In this document: one piece after another, positions 1 through 8,091 of the stretch | How positions within the stretch are numbered: position 1 is the stretch's first letter | How the letters are laid out: each line of letters starts with the position of its first letter | Assembly: GCA_029937545.1 (NCBI GenBank) | Contig: JAPYPR010000001.1 | Coordinates: 219,645-283,644 of the forward strand | DNA from: Erythrobacter sp. | Lineage (GTDB): Bacteria; Pseudomonadota; Alphaproteobacteria; Sphingomonadales; Sphingomonadaceae | DNA: 64,000 bases | Direction: 5' to 3' | The notes under the pieces: model-generated | Database searches by the model: none | What the model was told of the DNA's origin: nothing | Seen by the model: only the letters and a program-made list of their open reading frames with translations | Translations under genes and position numbers: made by a program

Positions 1-842
1 GCGATGGCGGTGTTCATCAGCACGCCGTCGCAGCCGAGCTCCATCGCGACCGCCGCGTCCGAAGCCGTGCCGACGCCGGCATCGACAAGCACGGGCACAT
101 TCGCGCCTTCCTTGATCAGGCGAATAGTCACGCGGTTCTGGATGCCGAGCCCCGACCCGATCGGGGCGCCCAGCGGCATCACCGCGACAGCCCCTGCGTC
201 TTCGAGCTGCTTCGCGGCGATCGGATCGTCGACGCAGTAGACCATCGGCAGGAAGCCCTCCTTGGCCAGCGTCTCGGTCGCAGTCAGCGTCTCGCGCATG
301 TCGGGATAGAGCGTGCGCGCTTCGCCCAGAACTTCCAGCTTGACGAGGTCCCAGCCGCCCGCCTCGCGCGCGAGGCGCAGCGTGCGGATTGCTTCATCTG
401 CGGTGAAGCAACCGGCCGTATTGGGCAAATAGGTGATCTTCTTCGGGTCGATATAGTCGGTCAGCATCGGTGCCTTCGGATCGCTGACATTCACCCGCCG
501 CACCGCAACCGTCACGATCTCGGCTCCGCTCGCTTCGAGCGCGGCGGCGTTCTGCTCGAAATCCTTGTACTTGCCCGTGCCGACGATGAGGCGGCTGGTG
601 AAGGTGCGACCGGCTACGCTCCAGCTATCGTCGCCACCGCCCTCGCCACCGCCGACGAAATGGACGATTTCCAGCGTATCGCCCTCGCTCAATGCATGGC
701 TATCCAGCTCGCTGCGCGGCGCGATCGTGCCATTGTGCTCGACCGCGACCTTCTCGGGCGCGAGGTCGAGTTCGCGGACCAGCTCGGCGATGGTGGTGGC
801 GTTGGTGCGGCGGCTTTCGCCATTGACGTTAAGGGCAATCAT
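1..842 (-). CDS. thiSG: Fused sulfur carrier ThiS-thiazole synthase ThiG (3' end beyond window)
   Basis: One open frame runs left from the ATG at 842 and leaves the window without a stop. Residues 1-65 are a ThiS ubiquitin-like sulfur carrier (starts MIALNVNGE, ends IVHFVGGG). After a short Gly/Asp linker the frame continues into ThiG, with [10 protein letters not shown] and the Schiff-base lysine region KLEVLG, and breaks off after MNTAI. ThiG condenses deoxyxylulose phosphate, dehydroglycine and ThiS-thiocarboxylate sulfur into the thiazole of thiamine, in the cytoplasm. I translated the junction codon by codon and found no stop or frameshift, so the fusion is real in this sequence. Fused ThiSG proteins are known elsewhere. 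The oddity is that the GlyGly tail of ThiS, normally a free C-terminus, is internal here. The merC-like gene ends only 10 bases upstream, so the two are probably co-transcribed. Confidence 0.93.
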   Translation of the reverse strand, partial: MIALNVNGESRRTNATTIAELVRELDLAPEKVAVEHNGTIAPRSELDSHALSEGDTLEIVHFVGGGEGGGDDSWSVAGRTFTSRLIVGTGKYKDFEQNAAALEASGAEIVTVAVRRVNVSDPKAPMLTDYIDPKKITYLPNTAGCFTADEAIRTLRLAREAGGWDLVKLEVLGEARTLYPDMRETLTATETLAKEGFLPMVYCVDDPIAAKQLEDAGAVAVMPLGAPIGSGLGIQNRVTIRLIKEGANVPVLVDAGVGTASDAAVAMELGCDGVLMNTAI

Positions 843-852
843 GCCGCCCGAC

Positions 853-1257
853 TTAGTGGCCGCAACGCTCCTTGCAAGCGCTGGAATGCACATGGCGCAG
901 GTTGAGGATGTGCCCCAGCGACACGAGCGCGACGCCGATAATCGTCAGGATCGCTTCCCTGTAGCCATGCGGAACGGCCAGGGCTGCTCCCATGAAGGTA
1001 AGGCCGGTCATCGCGATTACGAAGGGGGCAGCCATCCGGTGCCGGAGTGCACCCCAACCGATGGCGACACCCGCGATCAGCGTTGCGAGCAACAGGCCGT
1101 AACGGTGGATGTCGGGCGACAGGAAGAACTCCCCGCCGATGCCCAACCCGGACACGATGACAATCGAGAGCAGGCAGTGCAGCGCGCAAGCACCGGACAG
1201 GAAGATGCCGACACGGTCGAGCCGGCGTCGAATCGGAAGGGTGGCGCGCTCAAACAT
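853..1257 (-). CDS. MerC domain membrane protein
   Basis: This 134-residue protein has four hydrophobic segments and a CALHC cysteine motif at the end of the first (around residue 24), as in the MerC family of inner-membrane metal transporters. The histidine-rich tail (HVHSS..CKERCGH) could also bind metal. No merA, merT or merP lies nearby, so mercury resistance is unlikely. In alphaproteobacteria such solitary MerC proteins are more plausibly tied to zinc or another soft metal, which is inference. It lies upstream of thiSG on the same strand with a 10-base gap. An inverted repeat sits just upstream of its start. Confidence 0.8.
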   Translation of the reverse strand: MFERATLPIRRRLDRVGIFLSGACALHCLLSIVIVSGLGIGGEFFLSPDIHRYGLLLATLIAGVAIGWGALRHRMAAPFVIAMTGLTFMGAALAVPHGYREAILTIIGVALVSLGHILNLRHVHSSACKERCGH

Positions 1258-1270
1258 TGCGATTTACCAC

Positions 1271-1291
1271 TTATGTGACGATGTAACATAA
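1271..1291. promoter_or_regulatory. Inverted repeat upstream of merC-like gene, possible Zur-type operator
   Basis: TTATGT (1271-1276) and ACATAA (1286-1291) form perfect 6-base arms around a 9-base spacer, 14 bases upstream of the MerC start. The AT-rich ATGT/ACAT arms resemble alphaproteobacterial Zur or Fur-family boxes. The interval 1258-1400 separates this leftward gene from rightward ctaA, so the site could affect either one. Assigning it to Zur is a guess from arm sequence and gene type. Confidence 0.35.
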
Positions 1292-1400
1292 TTCAAGCGG
1301 AACTGCGTATCAAAGCGATAGTCGGTGCTTTCACGGCGAGCGACAGCGGTTGCCTGCTTTGCACTTGCGAAACCCCGGGGGTGGCAGCACATGGGCGCGC

Positions 1401-2426
1401 ATGACGTCCCCCGCCGATTCACCGCGCCCTAAAGCGATTGCGATGTGGCTTCTCGTCGTGGCGGCGCTGGTCGTGCTGATGGTCTCGGTCGGCGGGATAA
1501 CGCGGCTGACGGAAAGCGGGCTTTCGATAACCCAATGGAAGCCGATCAGCGGGGCGATCCCGCCGCTGAACGACACTGCGTGGCAGGCTGAGTTCGACCT
1601 CTACAAGGCGACCGGGGAATACACGAACGTGACCGGCCCCGCGGGCATGGATCTCGCAGCGTTCAAGTTCATCTATTTCTGGGAGTGGTTCCACCGCCTT
1701 CTCGGCCGGGTGATCGGGCTGGTCTATGCGCTTCCGCTGGCGTGGTTCTGGGTCCGCGGTGCTATTCCGCAGGGCTACAAATGGCGGCTGGTCGCATTGC
1801 TCGCGCTGGGCGGCCTGCAGGGTGTCTTCGGCTGGTTCATGGTGCGGAGCGGCCTTGCCGGGACGATGACCGATGTCAGCCATTTCTGGTTGTCGATCCA
1901 CCTGCTGACCGCGCTCTTCACCCTTGGCGGCCTGGTCTGGACGGCGCTGGACCTCCTGCGGCTGAAGAAGACTGGCGCACCGCCCGCCCGCTGGACCAAG
2001 ACTGCGAGCTGGGTCGGCCTCATCCTTTTCATACAGCTGTTGCTGGGTGCATGGGTGGCGGGACTCAATGCCGGGCTGGCAAGCGACACCTGGCCGCTGA
2101 TGCAGGGTCGTTTGGTGCCGGAATACGACACCAGCCGTGGGCTCTTCTGGGCGCAGACCCATGACCCTTACCTGCTCCACTTCCTGCATCGCTGGTGGGC
2201 CTGGGTCGCCGTGGCCGCGCTCGTCGTCATGGCGCGCAAGGTGAAACCGGTGCAGCGGCAGGCTTCGGTTGCGATTCACGCAGCCTTCGGAACGCAGATC
2301 CTGCTCGGCATCGCGACCGTGATGACAGGTGTCGCCCTGTGGCTCGCCGTGGCGCACCAGGTTGTGGGGGCGCTGCTCGTCGCCGCATTCGCGTGGGGCG
2401 CACACGTGCTGGGCAGGGAGCGATGA
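1401..2426 (+). CDS. ctaA: Heme A synthase (COX15/CtaA family)
   Basis: This protein of about 341 residues has eight hydrophobic segments and oxidises the C8 methyl of heme O to give heme A for aa3-type cytochrome oxidases in the inner membrane. Visible family motifs are GGITRLTESGLSI near the N-terminus, EWFHRLLGR, WLSIHL, LHFLHRWWAW and AHQVVGA, which carry the conserved heme-ligand histidines. I chose the ATG at 1401 (MTSPADSP), because the first membrane segment starts about 15 residues later. An in-frame ATG at 1350 would add 17 residues with no family look. The stop overlaps the cutA start (ATGA). Confidence 0.93.
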   Translation: MTSPADSPRPKAIAMWLLVVAALVVLMVSVGGITRLTESGLSITQWKPISGAIPPLNDTAWQAEFDLYKATGEYTNVTGPAGMDLAAFKFIYFWEWFHRLLGRVIGLVYALPLAWFWVRGAIPQGYKWRLVALLALGGLQGVFGWFMVRSGLAGTMTDVSHFWLSIHLLTALFTLGGLVWTALDLLRLKKTGAPPARWTKTASWVGLILFIQLLLGAWVAGLNAGLASDTWPLMQGRLVPEYDTSRGLFWAQTHDPYLLHFLHRWWAWVAVAALVVMARKVKPVQRQASVAIHAAFGTQILLGIATVMTGVALWLAVAHQVVGALLVAAFAWGAHVLGRER

Positions 2427-2746
2427 CGGCGCTGGTCTATTGCCCCTTTCCGGACCAGGAGACGGCAGAAAAGATCGGGGCGACCTTACTCGACGAAGAG
2501 TTGATCGGCTGCATCAATATCGGCGCGCCGATCCGCTCCCTTTTCGCATGGGGCGGAGAGCGCGGGGAGGGAACGGAAGTTCCGTCGCTGCTTAAGACCA
2601 ATGCCCGATTGCTCGATAAGGCAGTCGCACGCCTTGAAAGCTTGCACCCTTACGATGCTCCGGCAATATCGGGCTGGAATTGCGATGCCGCAGGAGCCGG
2701 GACGCAGGAATGGCTTGATGGGATCGGGGCGCCTTCGGGGAATTAG
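2423..2746 (+). CDS. cutA: CutA1-like divalent cation tolerance protein
   Basis: This 107-residue cytoplasmic protein has the CutA signature: INIGAPIRSLFAW, an acidic stretch, LLKTNARLLD and LHPYDAPAI. CutA proteins form very stable trimers with a ferredoxin-like fold. Their link to copper tolerance is historical, and the true role is unclear. The ATG overlaps the ctaA stop by four bases, so it is translated with heme A synthase. The next gene follows within five bases. Confidence 0.88.
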   Translation: MTALVYCPFPDQETAEKIGATLLDEELIGCINIGAPIRSLFAWGGERGEGTEVPSLLKTNARLLDKAVARLESLHPYDAPAISGWNCDAAGAGTQEWLDGIGAPSGN

Positions 2747-2750
2747 GGAG

Positions 2751-3420
2751 ATGGCATGGCCCGACAGACGCGAAGCGATGCTGCGCCTTGGCGCAATTGC
2801 CGTTCTGCCCCTTGCCCTGGGCGGACGTCCCGCCTTCGCGGTTGAGGACCGCCCCCTTCGCACGCCGCCAACTGGCGACTATCGTCTCTCCCGCAAAGTG
2901 TTGCGCTCGCCTGTCGATGGCCGGATGCTGACGGTCGAGCGCGACTGGTCATGCAGTTTTTCTGCCAGTGGAAGAAGGATTTCGGTCAGCAGCTACCAAG
3001 GAAGAAAAGCCGCGGGATAGCGGCCCCTTCCCCGCGCTGCTTGATGCCTCGGGTATGATCGTCTGTGCGCAGAGCGCGTCGAGCAAGGCGATCGCTGTGG
3101 CTATGGCCGCCCTGCGCAATGCTGCGATGAGCCAGGGCGAAATGACCGAAGCGAGCCGGTTTCTCTACAGGCTTGTCGGGGCCGCAGGCGCCGCGATGAG
3201 CGCCATTCCGCCGGACCTTTTCTTTCCGACGCCGGGCGAACGCGAAGACGTGCGCGCTATCGCCATCCCCGGCGGCGCCTCGGGGACAGTAGCAATCACG
3301 CTGCGGAGTTCGGCCCAAGAGCAAAGCGGGCTGCTCGACCGGTTCGAACGATCTGTGCAAACCCGGTCGGAGGGTGTTACCCGTCGCTCGAGCGAGGTCT
3401 GGAACTTGCACCGGATTTAG
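2751..3420 (+). pseudogene. Hypothetical exported protein, frameshifted in a T5 run
   Basis: The frame from ATG 2751 (MAWPDRREAMLRLG) carries a Tat/Sec-like N-terminus ending near FAVED, then YRLSRKVLRSPVDGRMLTVERDW, and stops at 3020. A second frame, open from about 2941 to 3420, continues the protein (FLPVEEGF ... ALLDASGMIV ... VWNLHRI). Removing one T from the TTTTT run at 2957-2961 joins them as DWSCSF-LPVEEGF. This gives a single protein of about 222 residues whose W-x-x-x-F-x-P pattern looks continuous. Either the gene is inactivated by a one-base insertion or the base is a sequencing error. Function is unknown. It lies downstream of ctaA-cutA and may belong to that unit. Confidence 0.7.
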
Positions 3421-3577
3421 CTGGGGTGCTATTTTACCGCCTCCAAGGTCCGCAGAATCGCTTGACTTGGAGGACCTCCGGCGCCATTTGGCCCCCGCTT
3501 CGCGAATGCGGCCACGCCGGATTCGCAGGAAACGCCGCCGACCAGGCGGCATGAACACTAGATACGGAAAACCAGCC

Positions 3578-4057
3578 ATGAAGGCTCTCAGCAAGGTGAC
3601 CCGGTCGGTCAAGCCGTCCGAGGTCGAAAAGAAGTGGCACATCATCGACGCCGAAGGTCTCGTCGTCGGTCGTGTCGCGGCGATTATCGCCAACATCCTG
3701 CGCGGCAAGCACAAGCCGATCTACACCCCGCATGTCGATTGCGGCGACCATGTCATCGTCATCAATGCCGACAAGGTGAAGTTCACCGGCAAGAAGATGA
3801 CCGACAAGGTCTATTACAAGCACACCGGCTGGGTCGGTGGCATCAAGGAAACGACCCCCGCCAAGGTGCTGGGCGGCCGCTTCCCCGAGCGCGTGCTTGA
3901 GAAGGCCGTGGAGCGCATGATCCCGCGCGGTCCGCTGGGCCGCGACCAGATGCGTGCCCTGCACGTCTTTGCCGGCACCGAGCATCCCTATGACGGCCAG
4001 AAGCCCGAGAAGCTCGACGTTGCCTCGATGAACCGCAAGAACAAGGCTGTTGCATGA
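3578..4057 (+). CDS. rplM: 50S ribosomal protein L13
   Basis: This 159-residue protein matches L13 along its length: [52 protein letters not shown] and [20 protein letters not shown]. It is an early-assembly protein of the large subunit. I chose ATG 3578 ([10 protein letters not shown]), which has GGAAAA upstream. Earlier in-frame starts, including 3551, precede the family N-terminus. In the leader (3421-3577), TTGACT at 3462 is a possible -35, but I see no convincing -10. It overlaps rpsI by ATGA, the usual L13-S9 operon. Confidence 0.97.
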   Translation: MKALSKVTRSVKPSEVEKKWHIIDAEGLVVGRVAAIIANILRGKHKPIYTPHVDCGDHVIVINADKVKFTGKKMTDKVYYKHTGWVGGIKETTPAKVLGGRFPERVLEKAVERMIPRGPLGRDQMRALHVFAGTEHPYDGQKPEKLDVASMNRKNKAVA

Positions 4058-4581
4058 TGGCTGACGAAACCAAGAACGACACCGTCTCGGATCTCGCCGA
4101 TCTGAAGGATATTGCCTCCGACGCCCCGCAGGGCGACGCGGCCGACATCGCTGCCACCGCCGAGGTTCCGCTGCGCGAGCAGGAGCTCGACAAGGAAGGC
4201 CGCGCCTATGCTACCGGTCGCCGCAAGGACGCGACGGCTCGCGTCTGGCTGAAGCCCGGCAGCGGCAAGGTCACCGTCAACGGGAAGGACCAGGAAGTCT
4301 ATTTCGCGCGTCCGACGCTGCGCCTGATCATCGACCAGCCCTTCGCCATCACCGAGCGCCAGGGGCAGTACGACGTCGTCGCTACCGTCAAGGGCGGCGG
4401 ACTTTCGGGCCAGGCCGGTGCGGTGAAGCACGGCATAAGTCAGGCACTCACGAAGTACGAGCCGGCCCTGCGCAGCACGGTCAAAGCCGCCGGCTTCCTC
4501 ACCCGCGACAGCCGCGTGGTCGAGCGTAAGAAGTATGGCCGCGCCAAGGCACGCCGCAGCTTCCAGTTCTCGAAGCGCTAA
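4054..4581 (+). CDS. rpsI: 30S ribosomal protein S9
   Basis: Of 175 residues, the last 128 or so are canonical S9 ([41 protein letters not shown], ending RRSFQFSKR). The C-terminal basic tail reaches the P-site tRNA. The first 45 residues form an acidic, low-complexity extension ([14 protein letters not shown]...). Such extended S9 proteins occur in sphingomonads, and the role of the extension is unknown to me. Two adjacent ATGs (4054 and 4057) are possible starts, and both overlap the rplM stop. A strong hairpin terminator follows. Confidence 0.96.
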   Translation: MMADETKNDTVSDLADLKDIASDAPQGDAADIAATAEVPLREQELDKEGRAYATGRRKDATARVWLKPGSGKVTVNGKDQEVYFARPTLRLIIDQPFAITERQGQYDVVATVKGGGLSGQAGAVKHGISQALTKYEPALRSTVKAAGFLTRDSRVVERKKYGRAKARRSFQFSKR

Positions 4582-4613
4582 CCGGCTTACCGAGTTTTTC
4601 GGTCACCGAGGAA

Positions 4614-4641
4614 GGGCGGTCCCGCGAGGGGCCGCCCTTTT
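4614..4641 (+). terminator. Rho-independent terminator of rplM-rpsI
   Basis: Arms 4614-4623 (GGGCGGTCCC) and 4628-4637 (GGGGCCGCCC) pair over 10 bp with one G-U, around a GCGA tetraloop. TTTT follows at 4638-4641. The hairpin starts 32 bases after the rpsI stop. Confidence 0.85.
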
Positions 4642-4650
4642 CGCATGCGG

Positions 4651-5511
4651 TCAGTGCACCGGCGGATCGACGCGCGGGACCTGCCTGACCGGCGCGACCG
4701 GCTCGCCGCTCCTGCGCGGTGGCATCGCATCTTCCGGCACGTCGTCGATCTGCATGTCGCGCGTTTCGACGTCTTCGAGGTTGCGAACCGTGACCTTGAG
4801 GTCCTGCCCGTCGACTTCGATCTCGTTGAAGCTGGGCGGCGTCGAGCGGGTGCGTTGCGATAGCGTACCGGCACCGATCATCCGGACCGGGCCATCGGGG
4901 GTCTGCTCCATGATGTCGAAAGCATCGTGGACATGGCCGGACAGCACGGCTCGTACGGGCCGTTTAGCTAGTTCGCGTAGAGCCTTCTCACCATGCTTGG
5001 TCAGCGCTGTACCCTCGGTCCCGACCTCGCGCAGCGGATGATGCACGGCGACCAGTGCTTCTTTCCCTTCAGGAAGCGCATCGATCGCTGCCAGGCATTT
5101 TTCGAGCGCGGCATCGGTCACCCAGCCTTTCGACCAGTTGAGACGCGGTTGCGCGCGTACGGCAGTCTTGAGCGGCACGATCGACAGGCTGCCGAGATCG
5201 AGCTCCTTCTCGACCTTTTCCTCCATGCCGCGGAAGCGCTTGTACGGCGTGAAAAAGCGCTCGATCGGATTGTAATACGGCATGTCGTGATTGCCCACTT
5301 CCACCGTCACCGGCGCATCGAGCGAATTGATCCAGTGCGTTGCCGCCGCAAATTCGCGGCGCCGTGCGCGCATGGTGAGATCGCCCGTGATCGCCACGGC
5401 ATCGGGCCGCCGTTCGGCAATTTCCTGCTTCACCCAATCGAGCGCGCGATTGTCTTCCAGTCCGAAGTGGATGTCGCTGAGGTGGAAAATGCGCCGAAGA
5501 TCAGTAGCCAT
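4651..5511 (-). CDS. Calcineurin-like metallophosphoesterase (CpdA/3',5'-cyclic-nucleotide phosphodiesterase-like)
   Basis: This 286-residue protein carries the full dinuclear metal set: HLSDIHFG (D-x-H), ITGDLT, VGNHD, VHHPL and SGHVH. Class III cyclic nucleotide phosphodiesterases (CpdA) have this layout, but the substrate cannot be read from the motifs. There is no signal peptide, so it is cytoplasmic. The Pro-rich C-terminal 30 residues lie outside the catalytic fold. Its start overlaps the end of the lipid-kinase gene by 11 bases, so the two are coupled. A role in lipid or nucleotide phosphate turnover is possible. Confidence 0.85.
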   Translation of the reverse strand: MATDLRRIFHLSDIHFGLEDNRALDWVKQEIAERRPDAVAITGDLTMRARRREFAAATHWINSLDAPVTVEVGNHDMPYYNPIERFFTPYKRFRGMEEKVEKELDLGSLSIVPLKTAVRAQPRLNWSKGWVTDAALEKCLAAIDALPEGKEALVAVHHPLREVGTEGTALTKHGEKALRELAKRPVRAVLSGHVHDAFDIMEQTPDGPVRMIGAGTLSQRTRSTPPSFNEIEVDGQDLKVTVRNLEDVETRDMQIDDVPEDAMPPRRSGEPVAPVRQVPRVDPPVH

Positions 5512-6358
5512 GGTCGGTCGCTAGCAGATCGACTTCGGTTTCGGCCAGTTGCAATACCGCTTCGGGGCCGAGCGTCTCGGGCTCGCCATCCAGCAGGACA
5601 TTCAGCGGTTCGCCTTCGCAATTCGCAATTTCGATCCTGTCGAACAGGCCGAGACGCTCATGCGGGCCCTCGCGAAAACGCCGTCGGAGGAGCGCCCAGC
5701 CTTGCTGGAGATAGCCTGCAGCATCGTCGGCGCAGTATGCGTCGACCTGCATACCCCGAGCGCTGGGCGTAATTTCCAGAAGCGGATAACCGCCCGGACG
5801 ACCTTGCGCTGGGTTGCCCATGCGGACTCGTGCACCATACGTCGTTTCGGCCACCGCCTCGCCTGTATGTTCGGCAAGCCCGGCAACATCGATATCCCGC
5901 ATCGCTTCGCGCACATTGGCCCAAGCGGTGCCGGGGCCTGCAAGAAACCCCGCCAAGGCATCGCCCTTTTCGCAGCGAATGACGGGCAAGGGGATACGCC
6001 GACAGGCTCCCCGGCCAACGCGCGCAAGAATCTCCTCGGCCTCGACCTCTTCGCCATGCAGCCGTCCGCTGAGCAGGTTCATCGTGCCGCCCGGGAGGAA
6101 GAGGATTTCTCCGCCCCATCCAGCGAGCTTGGCGATCGCGGAGTTGGCGGTACCGTCGCCGGTGAAGATGATGAGGCGTTCTATGCCGCTCTCCTCGAGC
6201 ACCGACTTGCTGGGCAGATCGGCATCGGGAAAGGATACGGTGAGGTCACAGTCCAGCCCCTGCTCGGCCAGGACACGTTTCAACTCGGCCTCGCGCGCGG
6301 CGCTGTGACTCCCGCTGCGGGTGTTGACGATCAACCAGCTGGGAGGACAGGCGGCCAT
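5501..6358 (-). CDS. Diacylglycerol kinase-like lipid kinase (DAGK catalytic domain)
   Basis: This protein of about 285 residues opens with SWLIVNTRSGS, the usual DAGK N-terminal strand, then FTGDGTANSAI (the nucleotide-binding GDGT) and LPGGTMNLL. This is the DagK/YegS/sphingosine-kinase superfamily, which phosphorylates diacylglycerol or related lipids at the inner membrane face. I chose ATG 6358 because the family fold begins 6 residues later. The open frame extends upstream to 6550, but that stretch overlaps the small membrane protein gene. It overlaps the downstream phosphoesterase gene by 11 bases. Confidence 0.83.
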   Translation of the reverse strand: MAACPPSWLIVNTRSGSHSAAREAELKRVLAEQGLDCDLTVSFPDADLPSKSVLEESGIERLIIFTGDGTANSAIAKLAGWGGEILFLPGGTMNLLSGRLHGEEVEAEEILARVGRGACRRIPLPVIRCEKGDALAGFLAGPGTAWANVREAMRDIDVAGLAEHTGEAVAETTYGARVRMGNPAQGRPGGYPLLEITPSARGMQVDAYCADDAAGYLQQGWALLRRRFREGPHERLGLFDRIEIANCEGEPLNVLLDGEPETLGPEAVLQLAETEVDLLATDHGY

Positions 6359-6395
6359 ACCGGGCAAGCGCGTGGTGCCGTCTTTTGGTTCCCCA

Positions 6396-6662
6396 TCAAA
6401 GCCTTCCGGTCGCGACCAGCCATCCGAACGCGCCGTTGGCGATGGTGTAGCCAGCATAAAGCCAAGCCACCGAAGGCCACCCGTGGGCGGCGAGCAGCAT
6501 GGCGACCAGCAGCATGGCAAACTCGAATGCCAATGACACGCGTCCGCCATTTCGGCGAAAAGCAGCCGGCAAGGTTTCGAGAATCGGATGATTGCTTTCG
6601 ATCAGTGCCTTGCTGAGCGCGAAATTCGCCACGCCGCACACGAAGAGAACCGAAAGCATCAT
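6396..6662 (-). CDS. Small membrane protein of unknown function
   Basis: This 88-residue protein has three hydrophobic stretches (residues 2-19, about 45-62 and 66-86) and a short polar loop (ESNHPILETLP). I do not recognise a family. It is first in a three-gene leftward cluster with the lipid kinase (38-base gap) and the phosphoesterase, which suggests a role at the inner membrane alongside lipid phosphorylation. No strong ribosome-binding site is visible before the double ATG. Confidence 0.6.
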   Translation of the reverse strand: MMLSVLFVCGVANFALSKALIESNHPILETLPAAFRRNGGRVSLAFEFAMLLVAMLLAAHGWPSVAWLYAGYTIANGAFGWLVATGRL

Positions 6663-6863
6663 CGATTGACGGCATAGTCTCGACGCCCGCCGATTGCCAA
6701 GCGCGCTTCGTCGGCCAGTTCGCGCCTTCCGTCCAATACGCGAGACGTCCGTCGATTGCGCCGTGCGATTACAGGTGTAGCTGGGTAATACACGTCCTGC
6801 GGAGGGCCACTTAACAGTCCCCCAAAACCCTTCGGGCCCTCCGCCAGCGCAGGAGAGATTCTA

Positions 6864-7166
6864 ATGAACAAAGCATTTGCAGCAATCGCCGCGCTTGGCC
6901 TCGTTGCCACAGCAGCACCGGCAATGGCGCAAGAAGGCGCCGACATCACCGTGACTTACGACGATCTCGATCTGAACACCGCAAAAGGCCAGAAGGAACT
7001 CGATCGGCGGATCGAAAAAGCCGCTCGCCAGGTGTGTGGGCTGGATCGCCAGCGCACTGGCACACGGATTCGGGACCATAAGGCTACCGAATGCCTCACC
7101 TACGCCCGCAAGAGCACGCGCGAGCATGTCGCAGCGGCGGTCGCCTCCGCCGGGAAGGATGGATGA
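6864..7166 (+). CDS. UrcA family secreted protein
   Basis: The protein has 100 residues with a clear signal peptide (MNKAFAAIAALGLVATAAPAMA, cleavage after AMA). The UrcA pattern follows: VTYDDLDLNT, LDRRIEKAARQVCG and a second cysteine about 20 residues later, likely a disulfide. UrcA proteins are small periplasmic or secreted proteins typical of sphingomonads and caulobacters, with no settled function. GGAGAG lies 9 bases before the ATG. The upstream interval 6663-6863 holds no gene that I can see. The gene stands alone between a leftward cluster and a terminator. Confidence 0.88.
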   Translation: MNKAFAAIAALGLVATAAPAMAQEGADITVTYDDLDLNTAKGQKELDRRIEKAARQVCGLDRQRTGTRIRDHKATECLTYARKSTREHVAAAVASAGKDG

Positions 7167-7249
7167 CATCAGGACGAAATAAGCAGTTGTAGCTGCCTCA
7201 GAGCAGCGCGAGACGGGTGGCTGAGAAACCCCCAGCGAAACCCAAACTA

Positions 7250-7292
7250 GGCCTCGACCGGACGCAGTCCCCCGGTCGGGGCCACCTTTATT
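7250..7292 (+). terminator. Terminator downstream of the UrcA gene
   Basis: Positions 7250-7261 (GGCCTCGACCGG) pair with 7272-7283 (CCGGTCGGGGCC) over 12 bp with one G-U. ACCTTTATTT follows. The T tract is interrupted, so the terminator may be moderate. It may also serve the convergent LytTR regulator. Confidence 0.65.
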
Positions 7293-7335
7293 TCGGAGCT
7301 AGCGCAAAGGTCTTTAACGAGCGAGCGGCTTGCAG

Positions 7336-8091
7336 TCAGCGACCCGCCATCGCCTTGACTTTCGGCAGATAGGTCCGGCCGATCCGGAGCGCCTCATCGT
7401 CTTCCAGTTCCACCGACCAGACTCCCAGGCCATCATGGCGAAGGCCCTGGATGCAATCCTTGCGCAGAATGGTGGAGCGATGGATGCGGATGAACTTCGC
7501 CGGATCGAGGCGCTTTTCCAGGCCGGCGATCGTCTGCAGCAGCAGGTAGGTGCGCGCTTCGTCGCCTTCGCCGACGTAGAGCCGCACATAGTCGCGCTCG
7601 GCATCGATACGGCCGACTTCGCTGGTGGCGATGCGGATAAGCTCGGACCGGTGCGGGATCCATAGCTCTTCGAGCCACTGGCTCTCTTCGCGCTCGCCAT
7701 CTCCGCGCCGGGCCATCGCGCGCTTGATGGCGCGCTCGAGGCGATCGGGCTTCACCGGCTTAAGCACATAGTCCACCGCATCCAGATCGAAGGCTTCGAC
7801 CGCGTAATTGTCATGTGCGGTGACGAAGACCACGGCGGGCCGCTGCTCTTCCTTCGCGAGCGCTTTGGCAACAGAAAGGCCGTCGACCTCCGGCATGGTC
7901 ATGTCGAGCAGGACGAGATCGGGCTTCAACGCTTCGATGAGCCGCAACGCCTGCGCCCCGTCGCTTGCCGTACCGACGACGGAAAGATCTTCCATCTTGG
8001 CGCAGATGACCTGCATCCGCTCGACGGCTAATGGCTCGTCATCCACGATCAAGGTCCGCAGTTTCTCCGACGTATTTTCCGCCATGCTCAT
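7336..8091 (-). CDS. LytTR-family response regulator
   Basis: This 251-residue protein has a receiver domain (residues about 12-125: LIVDDEP, phospho-acceptor in LLDMTMPEVDG, VTAHDN, lysine in YVLKPVKP) joined to a LytTR DNA-binding domain (about 150-245: IGRI-like GRIDAERDYVRLY, KFIRIHRSTILR). It is the partner of the upstream sensor kinase, which it overlaps by ATGA. Such LytS/LytR-type pairs often regulate envelope genes. The target here is unknown, and the neighbouring genes do not identify it. Confidence 0.93.
   Translation of the reverse strand: MSMAENTSEKLRTLIVDDEPLAVERMQVICAKMEDLSVVGTASDGAQALRLIEALKPDLVLLDMTMPEVDGLSVAKALAKEEQRPAVVFVTAHDNYAVEAFDLDAVDYVLKPVKPDRLERAIKRAMARRGDGEREESQWLEELWIPHRSELIRIATSEVGRIDAERDYVRLYVGEGDEARTYLLLQTIAGLEKRLDPAKFIRIHRSTILRKDCIQGLRHDGLGVWSVELEDDEALRIGRTYLPKVKAMAGR

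Noticed and set aside
4651-5511. Metallophosphoesterase considered as the missing CapA of the polymer locus
   Set aside because: CapA has its own distinct phosphoesterase-like form and is membrane-attached; this protein is cytoplasmic, CpdA-like and about 22 kb away.
7250-7292. The 3' region of the UrcA gene considered as a small RNA
   Set aside because: The strong hairpin with an interrupted T tract is explained as a terminator; no promoter-like element or second structure was seen.
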